From positions 372,001-436,000 of the forward strand of contig CAYNKA010000001.1 in the NCBI GenBank assembly GCA_964397655.1: DNA of 64,000 bases, read 5' to 3'. Origin of the DNA: CAYNKA01 sp964397655. GTDB taxonomy: Bacteria; Spirochaetota; Spirochaetia; DTKZ01. Below are positions 1-7,304 of the stretch, in pieces (within the stretch, counting starts at the first letter, position 1; each line of letters starts with the position of its first letter). Position numbers and translations under genes: made by a program. The notes beneath the pieces were generated by a model. That model made no database searches and had not been told where the DNA came from. It saw nothing but the letters and a program-made list of their open reading frames with translations.

Positions 1-32
1 ATACAATTACCTAGAGAGGAAAGGAGGTCGTC

Positions 33-386
33 ATGTACACGAAAATGAAGAAATTCATTTCGATCTTCAAGATCGAGCTCGAAGACATAGAAGCGGATCT
101 CGAAACCTTGATAGACCTTCATCGGCAAAAGGAAGAAAAGCACATCATAACCGAGTACGTCAGCAAGGAGAACGCCTGCATCCTCAAGCAGGAAATCGAG
201 GCACTCAAGAAGCTCTTGCTGCACATGCCGGAAATGCCCTCTCCTGCGGCTCAATCCCTCGAAGAAATCCAGAATTGGATCCTCGATTTCTTCAGAACGG
301 AAATTACGAAAAGGGATTATCCGATGGCTCTTTGGTACGTAATCGAGAGGAAGGCCCAGAAGGTGAGAAAATATCTGGAAGAATGA
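33..386 (+). CDS. small helical protein of unknown function
   Basis: I do not recognise a family. The 117-residue product is rich in Lys, Glu and Leu, looks almost entirely helical, and has no signal peptide or membrane segment, so a cytosolic coiled-coil or adaptor-type protein is likely. The start at 33 is well supported: a near-perfect Shine-Dalgarno (AAGGAGGT) ends 4 nt before the ATG. The gene stands alone. It is followed by a strong intrinsic terminator shared with the convergent tRNA gene. Its promoter lies at or beyond the left edge. Codon use resembles the neighbours, so there is no sign of recent transfer. Confidence 0.75.
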   Translation: MYTKMKKFISIFKIELEDIEADLETLIDLHRQKEEKHIITEYVSKENACILKQEIEALKKLLLHMPEMPSPAAQSLEEIQNWILDFFRTEITKRDYPMALWYVIERKAQKVRKYLEE

Positions 387-413
387 GGCGATTCAGCTCG
401 TGCAGTCTCTCTG

Positions 414-448
414 AAAAAAAAGGCCGCGATGATTCGCGGCATTTTTTT
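414..448. terminator. bidirectional intrinsic terminator
   Basis: Perfect 6-bp stem GCCGCG/CGCGGC (423-428 with 435-440) and 6-nt loop, flanked by an A run (414-421) and a T run (442-448). It can therefore end the small plus-strand gene and the minus-strand tRNA. The T run ends at base 448, which is also the discriminator base of the tRNA, so the two elements abut without any spacer. Confidence 0.85.
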
Positions 449-521
449 GGGCGATGCGGGATTCGAACCCACGACCCCAAGCTCCGGAGGCTTGTACTCT
501 ATCCAGCTGAGCTAATCGCCC
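448..521 (-). tRNA. tRNA-Arg (anticodon CCG)
   Basis: The minus strand folds as a full cloverleaf: 7-bp acceptor stem GGGCGAT (521-515) with ATCGCCC (455-449), a D arm beginning TAGCTCAG, a 5-bp anticodon stem CAAGC/GCTTG with loop CTCCGGA (anticodon CCG at 487-485), and a T arm with GGTTCGAATCC. The discriminator is A at 448. The CCA end is not encoded (AAA follows), so a CCA-adding enzyme is needed. It decodes the CGG arginine codon, which is common in a high-GC genome. It is transcribed alone from the promoter at 533-562. Confidence 0.93.
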
Positions 522-532
522 CTGCGGGTCAC

Positions 533-562
533 AGATTAGCCGGGAAGGTGGTGCAATGTCAA
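533..562 (-). promoter_or_regulatory. sigma-70 promoter of tRNA-Arg
   Basis: On the minus strand, TTGACA (562-557), an 18-nt spacer and TAATCT (538-533) lie just upstream of the tRNA 5' end at 521. The stretch from 563 to 728 holds no gene that I can see. Confidence 0.7.
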
Positions 563-728
563 GGCAAACCGCGCCGGTGTTAATGCTGTGCCGAGTCAGC
601 AGTTCTCATTTTGAAGCGCGCGGCGTGTATTGAAACCTCTGACCAATTTAATTTCGTCGACGTGCGGCTCGATCAACGCGACGAACTATCGCGATGTTTC
701 TTCAGCGGTTCGCCGCATGTCGGACAGT

Positions 729-1076
729 TCATTTCAGGCCCTCTCTTTCCTGCGCTGCCCGCATCGCGGACCATACGGAATGATAGGCGGCAGACCTGTT
801 CCCGAAATCGTCTCCGAGGACAGCATTCTTGAAGTTCGGATAGTCGATCCCGTCCGCGGCTTTCAGGAGATAGTCGGCGACGACGCTCTTCGGAACCGAC
901 ATCCTGTATTTGTAGTCGCTCTTCGGCGTCTTCTTTATCCTCCCGGCCGCCTCGACGCCGACGGCCGCCAACAGCTTTTCAAGATCGCCAGGGAACCTTG
1001 CCCTGACAAGAACGTTCCCGCGAGAGGTTGTGTCTGCTACGATGCTGAAAAACCCCTCCTTGCTGAAAATCCACAT
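729..1076 (-). CDS. conserved hypothetical protein (MWxF-KEGF type)
   Basis: 115 residues beginning MWIFSKEGFFSIV. The pattern (MWxFTKEGF.S, then VRAR, a central Tyr-rich strand, and IDYPNFK near the C-terminus) matches a widespread uncharacterised bacterial family that I recognise by sight but cannot assign a function. No signal peptide or membrane segment. I chose the ATG at 1076 rather than the upstream one at 1118. The internal start carries the family N-terminus, has the purine-rich GGGGGAG and AGGGGA just ahead, and begins 5 nt after the stop of the upstream gene. The two genes are probably co-transcribed. Confidence 0.75.
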   Translation of the reverse strand: MWIFSKEGFFSIVADTTSRGNVLVRARFPGDLEKLLAAVGVEAAGRIKKTPKSDYKYRMSVPKSVVADYLLKAADGIDYPNFKNAVLGDDFGNRSAAYHSVWSAMRAAQEREGLK

Positions 1077-1081
1077 TCCCC

Positions 1082-1378
1082 TTACTCCCCCTTTACTTTT
1101 TCTAGGCAGCCGTCCCACCGAGTTCGGTATATGGTCCCGTCGTGTCCGGGGCCGATACGCCCCTGGAAATGATACCCGTTGTCATACGGGAGCGGGACGG
1201 TATGGTCCCAAGTCTTGTCGAGAATGAGCGGCGAAATTCCTTCGGGGAATGCCTTGCACGTCCACCCTTTAAGGTCAAGCGTCCCTGTCTTCGTAAGATG
1301 AATACATCCAATACATGGCGGAAGATTAAGGTAGTCGTCGTCACATACGGTGTCTTCATCTTCGTCCGTTTCGTCCAT
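1082..1378 (-). CDS. small Cys-containing hypothetical protein
   Basis: 98 residues. The N-terminus is very acidic (MDETDEDEDT). A Cys-x2-Cys pair (CIGC) follows, then a third Cys in TCKAFPEGI and a fourth near the C-terminus (DGCLEK). The C-x2-C...C-x-AFP-x-GI layout recurs in small phage- or plasmid-associated proteins, and metal binding is possible, but I assign no function. Start chosen at 1378 because TGGAGGC sits 6 nt upstream; the longer frame from 1435 has no ribosome site. It is the first gene of a pair with the MWIF protein. Confidence 0.65.
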   Translation of the reverse strand: MDETDEDEDTVCDDDYLNLPPCIGCIHLTKTGTLDLKGWTCKAFPEGISPLILDKTWDHTVPLPYDNGYHFQGRIGPGHDGTIYRTRWDGCLEKVKGE

Positions 1379-1518
1379 TTCATGCCTCCATTTTACTACA
1401 ATGCGTAATATGTAGGGTTTGTGAAGACTCAACAATCACCGTGACGACGGCTGACGGCGGGTTTACCGCTTCCTGCACCGCTGCCGGTAATTGACCGTTC
1501 ATGAACAACGCAGCCTCG

Positions 1519-1542
1519 GAAAATCCCGGGCCGCTGCGGCCC
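1519..1542 (-). terminator. possible terminator after nucleotidyltransferase
   Basis: GGGCC/GGCCC hairpin (1528-1542) followed on the minus strand by a short TTTT (1523-1520). It lies 9 nt past the stop of the nucleotidyltransferase gene. The U tract is short, so efficiency is uncertain. Confidence 0.45.
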
Positions 1543-1550
1543 ATCGGTCT

Positions 1551-2288
1551 TCAGCGCCCGGCGAAGATCTCCTGGGCGGCGCGGTAGGTTTCTAGGTTCC
1601 CGATGTCGTAACGCCTTCCGATGAAACGGAAGGCGTGCACGGGTTTCCTTCCGATGAGCCAGGGTATGAAATTCCCGGGCGCATCGGGATCGTTCCCTTC
1701 CTTCAGGAACTTCTCGACGAGCGGAAGCGTATCTCCGGTATAAAAATAAAAGGGGGGAACCGCCAGGTTCGATTTCGGCTCCTTGGGCTTCTCCTCGAAC
1801 GAAATCACCCTGGAATTCCCGTCGACCTCGATGACTCCGGTTCGTTTGAGCTTCTCCCTATCGTCGAGGACATGCGTCGTGATGCAGTCGGTTCGGCGCT
1901 TCAGAGCGAAGTCGGTGAAATCCTCGAGCGCGAAATCGAAGAGGTTGTCGCCCGCGAGCACGAGACTGTCGTCTCGGAGATCCGCCCTTTCCACCGCGAA
2001 ACCGAGGTCGGCGACCGCGCCGAGCCGGTTTTCGTTCTCCGTGCTCCCGTCGTTCAGCAGGGTGATCTTCGCCGGAAAGCTCCGGTTCTCCTTCCACTGC
2101 TCGAAGCGTCCGAAGAATCGCGCGTTCGAGACGACGACGACTTCGTCGATTTCCTTGATGCGCTCCGCCTTGTCGAGGATGCGGTCAAGAATCGTCCGCC
2201 CCGCGACGTCGAGAAGAGGCTTGGGATTGTCCTTGGTGAGCGGGTAGAGCCTCGTCGCGTACCCGGCCGCGAGAATGACGCATTTCAT
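1551..2288 (-). CDS. sugar-1-phosphate nucleotidyltransferase
   Basis: Transfers a nucleotidyl group from an NTP to a sugar-1-phosphate, giving an NDP-sugar and pyrophosphate in the cytosol. The signature loop is at the N-terminus: LAAGYATRLYPLTKDNPKPL (residues 6-25), with the G-x-G/R-L part binding the NTP and the K-P lysine contacting phosphate. LAGDNLFD around residue 112 supplies the metal-binding Asp. Length (245 residues) fits a minimal Rossmann-type enzyme with no added acyltransferase domain. It lies 12 nt behind a galacturonokinase-like GHMP kinase and is surely co-transcribed, so it probably acts on that kinase's product. The nucleotide and sugar cannot be read from sequence. Confidence 0.88.
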   Translation of the reverse strand: MKCVILAAGYATRLYPLTKDNPKPLLDVAGRTILDRILDKAERIKEIDEVVVVSNARFFGRFEQWKENRSFPAKITLLNDGSTENENRLGAVADLGFAVERADLRDDSLVLAGDNLFDFALEDFTDFALKRRTDCITTHVLDDREKLKRTGVIEVDGNSRVISFEEKPKEPKSNLAVPPFYFYTGDTLPLVEKFLKEGNDPDAPGNFIPWLIGRKPVHAFRFIGRRYDIGNLETYRAAQEIFAGR

Positions 2289-2300
2289 CCTTTTTTTCCT

Positions 2301-3509
2301 TTAGTCCGTCAAGGCCGCGGCCTCTTCGGGGCCCAGGATGCGGGCGCCGTCGTCGGTCCCGCTGAAGTATACCCGGTAGACGTCCTTGAATCGAGGATGC
2401 TTCACGGGATAGACCTCGTCTATCCTTCGCTTGACTTCCTCCCGCATGGAAGGATCCACGAAACCCATGCAGCATCCGCGGTACCCGGCGCCGCTGAACC
2501 GCGCGCCGAAAACTCCGGGCGATTCCCTGAGTATCTCATAGATGGTGATGAGCTCGGGACAACCGCTTTCGTAATTCCGGATGGAACTCTCTCCGGATTC
2601 GAACATGAGCTTTCCGAAACCGGGAAGGTCGCCTTTTTCCCAGCATTCCACCCCCGACCTCACGCGTGCGTTTTCGGAGAAGAAATGGTCCGCTCTCCGG
2701 CCGAAGCGGCCCGGTATGCTCGCACGATGTTTCCGGTAAACCTCTTCGCTAATGGCCCGGAGCTTCACTTCCTTGAAGGGCGTTACTTTTCCCGATTCGA
2801 ATTCCTGGAAAAGCCAGGCCGCGACCTTGCATTCGTCGACCCGGTTGTTGTAATCGGTTCCCATGAGAATCTTGTTGATGCCCGAATATACGATGACGAC
2901 GTCGAACGGCGCCATGGACGGATTTCTGGGCACGAGCTTGAAATCCTCGGTCTCGCAGTCCATGAACATGAGGTGTCCGTCCTTGCTCAGGATGTTGGCG
3001 GACTGGTCGAGGATGCCGTTGTTGAGTCCGATGAAATTCTTCTCGACCCAATGACTGTAGCGGATGAGGTCCGTCTTCTCCACCTTGATGTCGTTCACGT
3101 CGCAGAGCGCGAGCAGGTATGCGGTCGTTACTGCAGCCGACGAGGACAGGCCGCCTATGGGAAGCCGGCCGCGGATCACGGCGTTGATGCCCCGTTTCAG
3201 TTTGAAATTCCGTGCCAGCGAGAGGGCCGCCCCCCGTATGTAGTTTCCCCAGAACCCGGGAATCATCTCCGGTGCATGCTCCACGGGAAAATATTCCTCG
3301 TCGGGAAAATCGAGGCTCTGGACCCGCATGTAGCCTTCGTCGTTGGCGGAATACATCATGTTGACGCTCGCCTTGAGCGCCATACCGGTGACGAGACCGT
3401 GCTGATGATCGACATGGGCCCCCAGCGGGCAGATGCGGAGAGGAGATTTTACCGCCTTGACGCCGTCAGATCCGAATTTCGCGTTGAAAACCGAGCGCAG
3501 ATCCTCCAT
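2301..3509 (-). CDS. GHMP kinase, galacturonokinase-like
   Basis: 402-residue anomeric sugar kinase of the GHMP superfamily. Three motifs are clear: motif 1 RICPLGAHVDHQHG (about residues 25-38, where galactokinases have a GEHTDY form), motif 2 LPIGGLSSSAAVTTAY (about 114-129, the phosphate loop), and motif 3 ARFSGAGYRGCC near residue 345. The RICPLGAH-DHQ form and the later stretch NGILDQSANILS followed by MDCET are what I know from plant galacturonic acid kinase, rather than GalK or arabinokinase. I infer phosphorylation of galacturonate or a related sugar at C1, followed by the co-transcribed nucleotidyltransferase. Start at 3509 has GGGAGA 7 nt upstream. Confidence 0.85.
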   Translation of the reverse strand: MEDLRSVFNAKFGSDGVKAVKSPLRICPLGAHVDHQHGLVTGMALKASVNMMYSANDEGYMRVQSLDFPDEEYFPVEHAPEMIPGFWGNYIRGAALSLARNFKLKRGINAVIRGRLPIGGLSSSAAVTTAYLLALCDVNDIKVEKTDLIRYSHWVEKNFIGLNNGILDQSANILSKDGHLMFMDCETEDFKLVPRNPSMAPFDVVIVYSGINKILMGTDYNNRVDECKVAAWLFQEFESGKVTPFKEVKLRAISEEVYRKHRASIPGRFGRRADHFFSENARVRSGVECWEKGDLPGFGKLMFESGESSIRNYESGCPELITIYEILRESPGVFGARFSGAGYRGCCMGFVDPSMREEVKRRIDEVYPVKHPRFKDVYRVYFSGTDDGARILGPEEAAALTD

Positions 3510-3543
3510 TTCAGGTTCTCCCTTTCTCGACCGATTTGAAGGG

Positions 3544-3573
3544 ATTCTATCCCGATCCGCCTCGACTTCACAA
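3544..3573 (-). promoter_or_regulatory. promoter of the sugar kinase operon
   Basis: Minus strand TTGTGA (3573-3568), 18-nt spacer, TAGAAT (3549-3544), about 35 nt ahead of the kinase start. Confidence 0.5.
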
Positions 3574-3690
3574 GCACTTTACCTGCTGAGGGGGATCCAG
3601 ATCGCTTCCGGCCGCGCGAGGCGTGGTCCGGCATTCATTCGGCCGCGAAGCCGAGGAGTGCATCCTGAGGGAGATGAAGAACCCCTTTAA

Positions 3691-3718
3691 AAGGAAGGGG
3701 AGTCCCGAAGGCCCCCCG
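3691..3718 (-). terminator. terminator after the E1 gene
   Basis: On the minus strand a G-rich arm (3717-3712) pairs with CTCCCC (3702-3697), with additional GCC/GGA pairing around a TTCG tetraloop, followed by TTCCTTTT. It lies just beyond the stop of the fused E1 gene at 3726. Confidence 0.6.
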
Positions 3719-3725
3719 ATTCCGT

Positions 3726-5879
3726 TCACCTCATCATTTCTCCGGCCTTGGCCGCGATTTCCTCCGCGGAGGGGACGGCCGCATCTTCCAAAGGTTTCGA
3801 TACCGGCATCGGCACGTTCACTCCCGCGCAGCGACCGATTTCTCCGTCGAGATAATCGAAGAAGCGGCGCTGAACCTCGTCCGCGATCTGAGCGCCCAAT
3901 CCTCCCATGAAGGTCCCTTCTTCGACGATGAGCAGTTTCCCGGTCTTCCTGAGCGATTCGCCCATCGTCCCGTAATCGATTCCTTCGTAATCGACGGTGC
4001 GCAGGTCGACGACTTCGGCCTCTATTCCCTCGCGGGCCAGGAGTTCCGCGGCCTCGAGGCTGCGGATGGTCATCCGGGAATACGACACTATGGTCACGTC
4101 GTCTCCCTTCCTCGCGATGCGGGCCTTTCCGAAGGGAATGAGATAATTCCGGTCGTCGGGCACGTCCCCTTCGGTAGGATACAGTGCCTGGTGTTCTATC
4201 ACGAGAACCGGGTCGAGGCTTCGATACGCGGTGTTGAAGAGCCCGACATAATCGAAGGGATTCGAAGGCGCGACGATCCTCCAGCCCACGAAGAGGCCGA
4301 AAAGGGCCGCTGGCTCCATGCAGTGCTGGGCACCGTAGCCCGTGCCCACCGCAACGCGCGTCCGTAAGATGAGGGGTACGTCGAACTGGTTCCCGTACAT
4401 GTATCGGCATTTGCCGATCTGGTTGAAAAGCTGGTCCGCCGCGACGAGACCGAAGTCGGGGAACATGATCTCGACGACCGGCCGCTTGCCGAAAAGCGCC
4501 AGGCCGAGGGACATGCCGATGAAGCCGTTCTCCGATATCGGCGTATCGATCACCCTTTCGCGGTGTTTCAGGAAGAGCCCCTTCGTCGCGAGGTAGGCCC
4601 CGCCTTTCATGTGCCCCACCTCCTCGCCGATGACGACCGCGGACTTGTCCTCGTCCATCCTAGCGAGCATGACTTCCGGCACGACGTCGATGTAGGTCCG
4701 CCTTCTCTTCGAGGAATAATCCTCGGGCTCGGAATAGCGGCACCCGGCGAATTCCTTCCCGTCGCTCTTTACTCCGGTTCCGAATTCCTCCCTGCCCGGG
4801 AAAAGTTCCTTCGGAATGAAAAGCCTGCCGTCCTCGTTCTTCACGAGCGACGATGCGGCTTCCTCCACGAGGGAGGCGCTCATCGCCCGGAGAGCCGCGT
4901 CTTCCTTCTTCGTGAGGACGCCCGATTCGATCAGGGATTCCGGGAACCGCGCGTCGGGATCGAGCTTGAGCCATTCGGCTTCCTCGCCCTTGGTTCTGTA
5001 GCCGAACGCGCTTCCCGGAAGACTCTGCGCCTGATGCTTGTACCGGTAGGTTTTCGCCTCGATGAGCACTGGAAGGCCGCCCAGGGCGATCTCCCTGGCC
5101 TTCCTCATCGCGAGATATACCGTGACCGGATCCATGCCGTCGACGATCATGCATTCCATGCCGTACCCGAGGCCCCTCTGGCCGAGATTCTCGAGGGAGC
5201 TGGACTCCTTGACGTGCGTCGCCACTGCATAGAGGTTGTTTTCCAGGAAGTAGACGACGGGAAGCTTCCAAAGGACGGCCATGTTCATGACCTCGTGGAC
5301 AGCGCCCTGGTTCATGGCACCGTCGCCGAGGAAGGACACGGAAACTCCGCCGTTCGAGTCCATCTTCTGTGCCCAAGCCGCGCCCGTGAGGATCGGCACT
5401 CCGCCCGCCACGATCGCATTCGTCCCGAGACAGCCCGCGCTCTTGTCGCCGAGGTGCATAGAGCCTCCTCTTCCCCGGCAATACCCCTGCTTCAGCCCCA
5501 TGATTTCCGCCATGGTTTTCTTAAGGATCGCTCCGATGCCTTCCGGAGCCTTCATCGTGGGATCGTAGGCCGGCAGATGTGCGGAAAAAGCCTTCGCGAG
5601 AAAATGATGGTGCCCCCGGTGCGTCGATCCGATGATGTCCGTCTTCTCGAGAGCCGAGATCGAACCTACAGCGGCCCCTTCCTGTCCGATCGAAGAATGT
5701 ACCGGCCCGTGGATGAGGCCTTGATCCTTGAGATAAAGTAGTTTCGTCTCGAAATCACGTATGACGTGGACTTCGAACAACATCCGCTTGAGAAGCGCAG
5801 GATCGAGTTTCCCGTCCCCTTCCTGGGGCAGGAACCGATACAGGCTGCCGATCGGTTTGATGGTTTCCTTTTTCGCCAT
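3726..5879 (-). CDS. fused alpha-beta 2-oxoacid dehydrogenase E1 (orphan copy)
   Basis: Thiamine-diphosphate-dependent E1: decarboxylates a 2-oxoacid (pyruvate, branched-chain oxoacid or acetoin type) and transfers the acyl group to a lipoyl-E2. The alpha half (about residues 25-370) has HRGHHH and the ThDP motif beginning GDGAMNQG and ending ENN. The beta half begins near TYIDVVPEVMLARM and carries GEEVG. 717 residues fits an alpha-beta fusion. I start at 5879 (MAKKE) because AAGGA precedes it by 7 nt; the ATG at 5894 has no properly spaced site. No E2 or E3 is adjacent. The only pair in the window is at 24764-27474, so it may share those. Confidence 0.88.
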   Translation of the reverse strand: MAKKETIKPIGSLYRFLPQEGDGKLDPALLKRMLFEVHVIRDFETKLLYLKDQGLIHGPVHSSIGQEGAAVGSISALEKTDIIGSTHRGHHHFLAKAFSAHLPAYDPTMKAPEGIGAILKKTMAEIMGLKQGYCRGRGGSMHLGDKSAGCLGTNAIVAGGVPILTGAAWAQKMDSNGGVSVSFLGDGAMNQGAVHEVMNMAVLWKLPVVYFLENNLYAVATHVKESSSLENLGQRGLGYGMECMIVDGMDPVTVYLAMRKAREIALGGLPVLIEAKTYRYKHQAQSLPGSAFGYRTKGEEAEWLKLDPDARFPESLIESGVLTKKEDAALRAMSASLVEEAASSLVKNEDGRLFIPKELFPGREEFGTGVKSDGKEFAGCRYSEPEDYSSKRRRTYIDVVPEVMLARMDEDKSAVVIGEEVGHMKGGAYLATKGLFLKHRERVIDTPISENGFIGMSLGLALFGKRPVVEIMFPDFGLVAADQLFNQIGKCRYMYGNQFDVPLILRTRVAVGTGYGAQHCMEPAALFGLFVGWRIVAPSNPFDYVGLFNTAYRSLDPVLVIEHQALYPTEGDVPDDRNYLIPFGKARIARKGDDVTIVSYSRMTIRSLEAAELLAREGIEAEVVDLRTVDYEGIDYGTMGESLRKTGKLLIVEEGTFMGGLGAQIADEVQRRFFDYLDGEIGRCAGVNVPMPVSKPLEDAAVPSAEEIAAKAGEMMR

Positions 5880-5941
5880 GATTGATTCCTTCATTTCCTT
5901 CTAGATATTAATTCCCGACGAATCATTTCGAATCACTCATA

Positions 5942-5973
5942 TTTATATCACATTTGGTTCAATGGTTCTACCA
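5942..5973 (-). promoter_or_regulatory. E1 promoter with possible FadR/PdhR-type operator
   Basis: Minus strand has an extended -10, TGATATAAA (5950-5942). Sixteen bases upstream, over the -35 region, lies the dyad TGGT-AGA-ACCA (5973-5963). TGGTnnnACCA is the core bound by FadR/PdhR-subfamily GntR repressors. A regulator of that subfamily is encoded at 42258, but nothing in the sequence links the two directly. Confidence 0.45.
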
Positions 5974-6034
5974 AGAAATTCGCACTCTCATGAACGCCCG
6001 AACGTTCCCTCCGTCCATCGGAGCTCACCCTTCC

Positions 6035-7114
6035 CTATCCTCGCTTTCGCGTCCTCCCGACCGCGTCGAGAAACGCATTCCATTTCTCCGTACCGGCCTG
6101 CTTGGCGAAGTCCTCGTACACCGTTCTCGCCGCATCCTTGAAGGCTGCCTTTTCCGTTTCGGTCATCTCGTAGAACTTCGCACCGGACCTTTCCATTTCC
6201 GCCATGGCTTTCGCCGAAATCGTCCGTTCCTCCTTGAACCCGAGGGCCGCCCACTCCTTTCCCGCTTCCTTGAACAGGTCCTTTTCCGCCTGCGTAAGCT
6301 CGTTGTAGGTCTTCCGGTTCATGAACATGACCGATGCGTCGGCGGAACAGTTCCATAGGGTGATGTTCTTCGCCGGCTCGTAGGTCCTGTAATCGAAGCG
6401 GGCTGAAACGGATTCATCGGACCCGTCGATGATGCCGGACCTGAGCGCGTCGCAGATTTCTCCCGGAGGAAGCGGAACCGGTACTGCACCGAAGGATTCG
6501 TAGATTTTCGCGAAGATCCGGCCTGCGGGCACGCGGATCTTTCGGGAATCGATGTCGCGGAGATTCTTGACCATGCGTTCGCGATCGGATAGCTGCCTGA
6601 ACGGCCGAAGAGAAACCGCGAGGACGACGAGGCGCTTCTCCTCGAACTCCTCATTCAGCCAAGCCTTCCATACCGAAGGTTCGGAATCGAGGAATCTGGC
6701 CGCATGGTCGAGGTCGGAAAAGAGAAAAGGCAGGTTGAAAGCGGAAATCCGAGACATCCTCGCTCCGAGTTCCGAAATGTTCTCGATGCCGATCTGCCCA
6801 GCCGTGGATTGAGTCGAATCGAAGAGGACCTGCCAGTTGCGCTGGGAGAGGACTCCGTTGCCGAATATCTCGACGTTGAACCTTCCTCCTCCCCGGCTTT
6901 TCACGGTGTCCGCGAATTTCAGCGAAGCCTTCTGCCAAGATCCTTCTATCGACGCGTTGTGGGCGACGGAGATCTTGAGAACACCCTTCGGGACCTTCGC
7001 GGTCGGGTCTACCGCACTGGCTCGATCCTGCGAGCCCCTCGCTGACGCGAGTCCCGAAAGCGCTGCGAGGATCGTAGCGGCCAGAAAAATGCATCGCGAT
7101 GCTCCGTATTTCAT
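6035..7114 (-). CDS. TRAP transporter substrate-binding protein (DctP family), orphan
   Basis: Periplasmic binding protein for a TRAP-type secondary transporter, usually of carboxylates. Residues 1-26 are a signal peptide ending ...GLASARG. The mature part shows the DctP layout: a first strand with LKISVAHN, IGIENISELG, FLFSD, the arginine-bearing SRKIRVP near residue 192 (the usual carboxylate-binding strand) and the conserved helix near MFMNRKTYNELTQAEKD. 359 residues fits the family. An AGGAGG lies 8 nt before the start. No DctQ or DctM gene is near, so the membrane partners are elsewhere. Its position next to the E1 gene hints at an organic-acid substrate, an inference only. Confidence 0.88.
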   Translation of the reverse strand: MKYGASRCIFLAATILAALSGLASARGSQDRASAVDPTAKVPKGVLKISVAHNASIEGSWQKASLKFADTVKSRGGGRFNVEIFGNGVLSQRNWQVLFDSTQSTAGQIGIENISELGARMSRISAFNLPFLFSDLDHAARFLDSEPSVWKAWLNEEFEEKRLVVLAVSLRPFRQLSDRERMVKNLRDIDSRKIRVPAGRIFAKIYESFGAVPVPLPPGEICDALRSGIIDGSDESVSARFDYRTYEPAKNITLWNCSADASVMFMNRKTYNELTQAEKDLFKEAGKEWAALGFKEERTISAKAMAEMERSGAKFYEMTETEKAAFKDAARTVYEDFAKQAGTEKWNAFLDAVGRTRKRG

Positions 7115-7142
7115 GCGCCAATCCTCCTGCCGCGTATAATGC

Positions 7143-7170
7143 AGATTACAATAAATCCTTCACTTGTCAA
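7143..7170 (-). promoter_or_regulatory. promoter of the TRAP binding protein gene
   Basis: Minus strand TTGACA (7170-7165), 16-nt spacer, TAATCT (7148-7143), about 29 nt before the start codon at 7114. Confidence 0.6.
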
Positions 7171-7232
7171 GACGACGCCGCTCGGGCCACGGCTTCGTCT
7201 CGCGTGAATCTCCCCTTCGCATCCCTTCGAGC

Positions 7233-7261
7233 TTGACAGGGGAGATACGTTCCGCTACTTT
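7233..7261 (+). promoter_or_regulatory. promoter of the fused ABC transporter operon
   Basis: TTGACA (7233-7238), 17-nt spacer, TACTTT (7256-7261). No thiamine-pyrophosphate riboswitch elements are visible between it and the start at 7305. Confidence 0.6.
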
Positions 7262-7304
7262 TTCCTAGGTATCGGACCGTGAGCTGCGTGATCCGGAAGG
7301 CGGC

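Noticed and set aside
1635..3539. A 634-codon open frame on the plus strand
   Set aside because: It is antisense to the kinase and nucleotidyltransferase genes, has no family resemblance and is rich in Arg, Val and His as expected for a shadow frame at high GC.
7170..7304. Thiamine-pyrophosphate riboswitch before the THI5-like transporter
   Set aside because: The conserved CUGAGA and ACCU-GAUCUGG elements are absent; only a sigma-70 promoter is visible.
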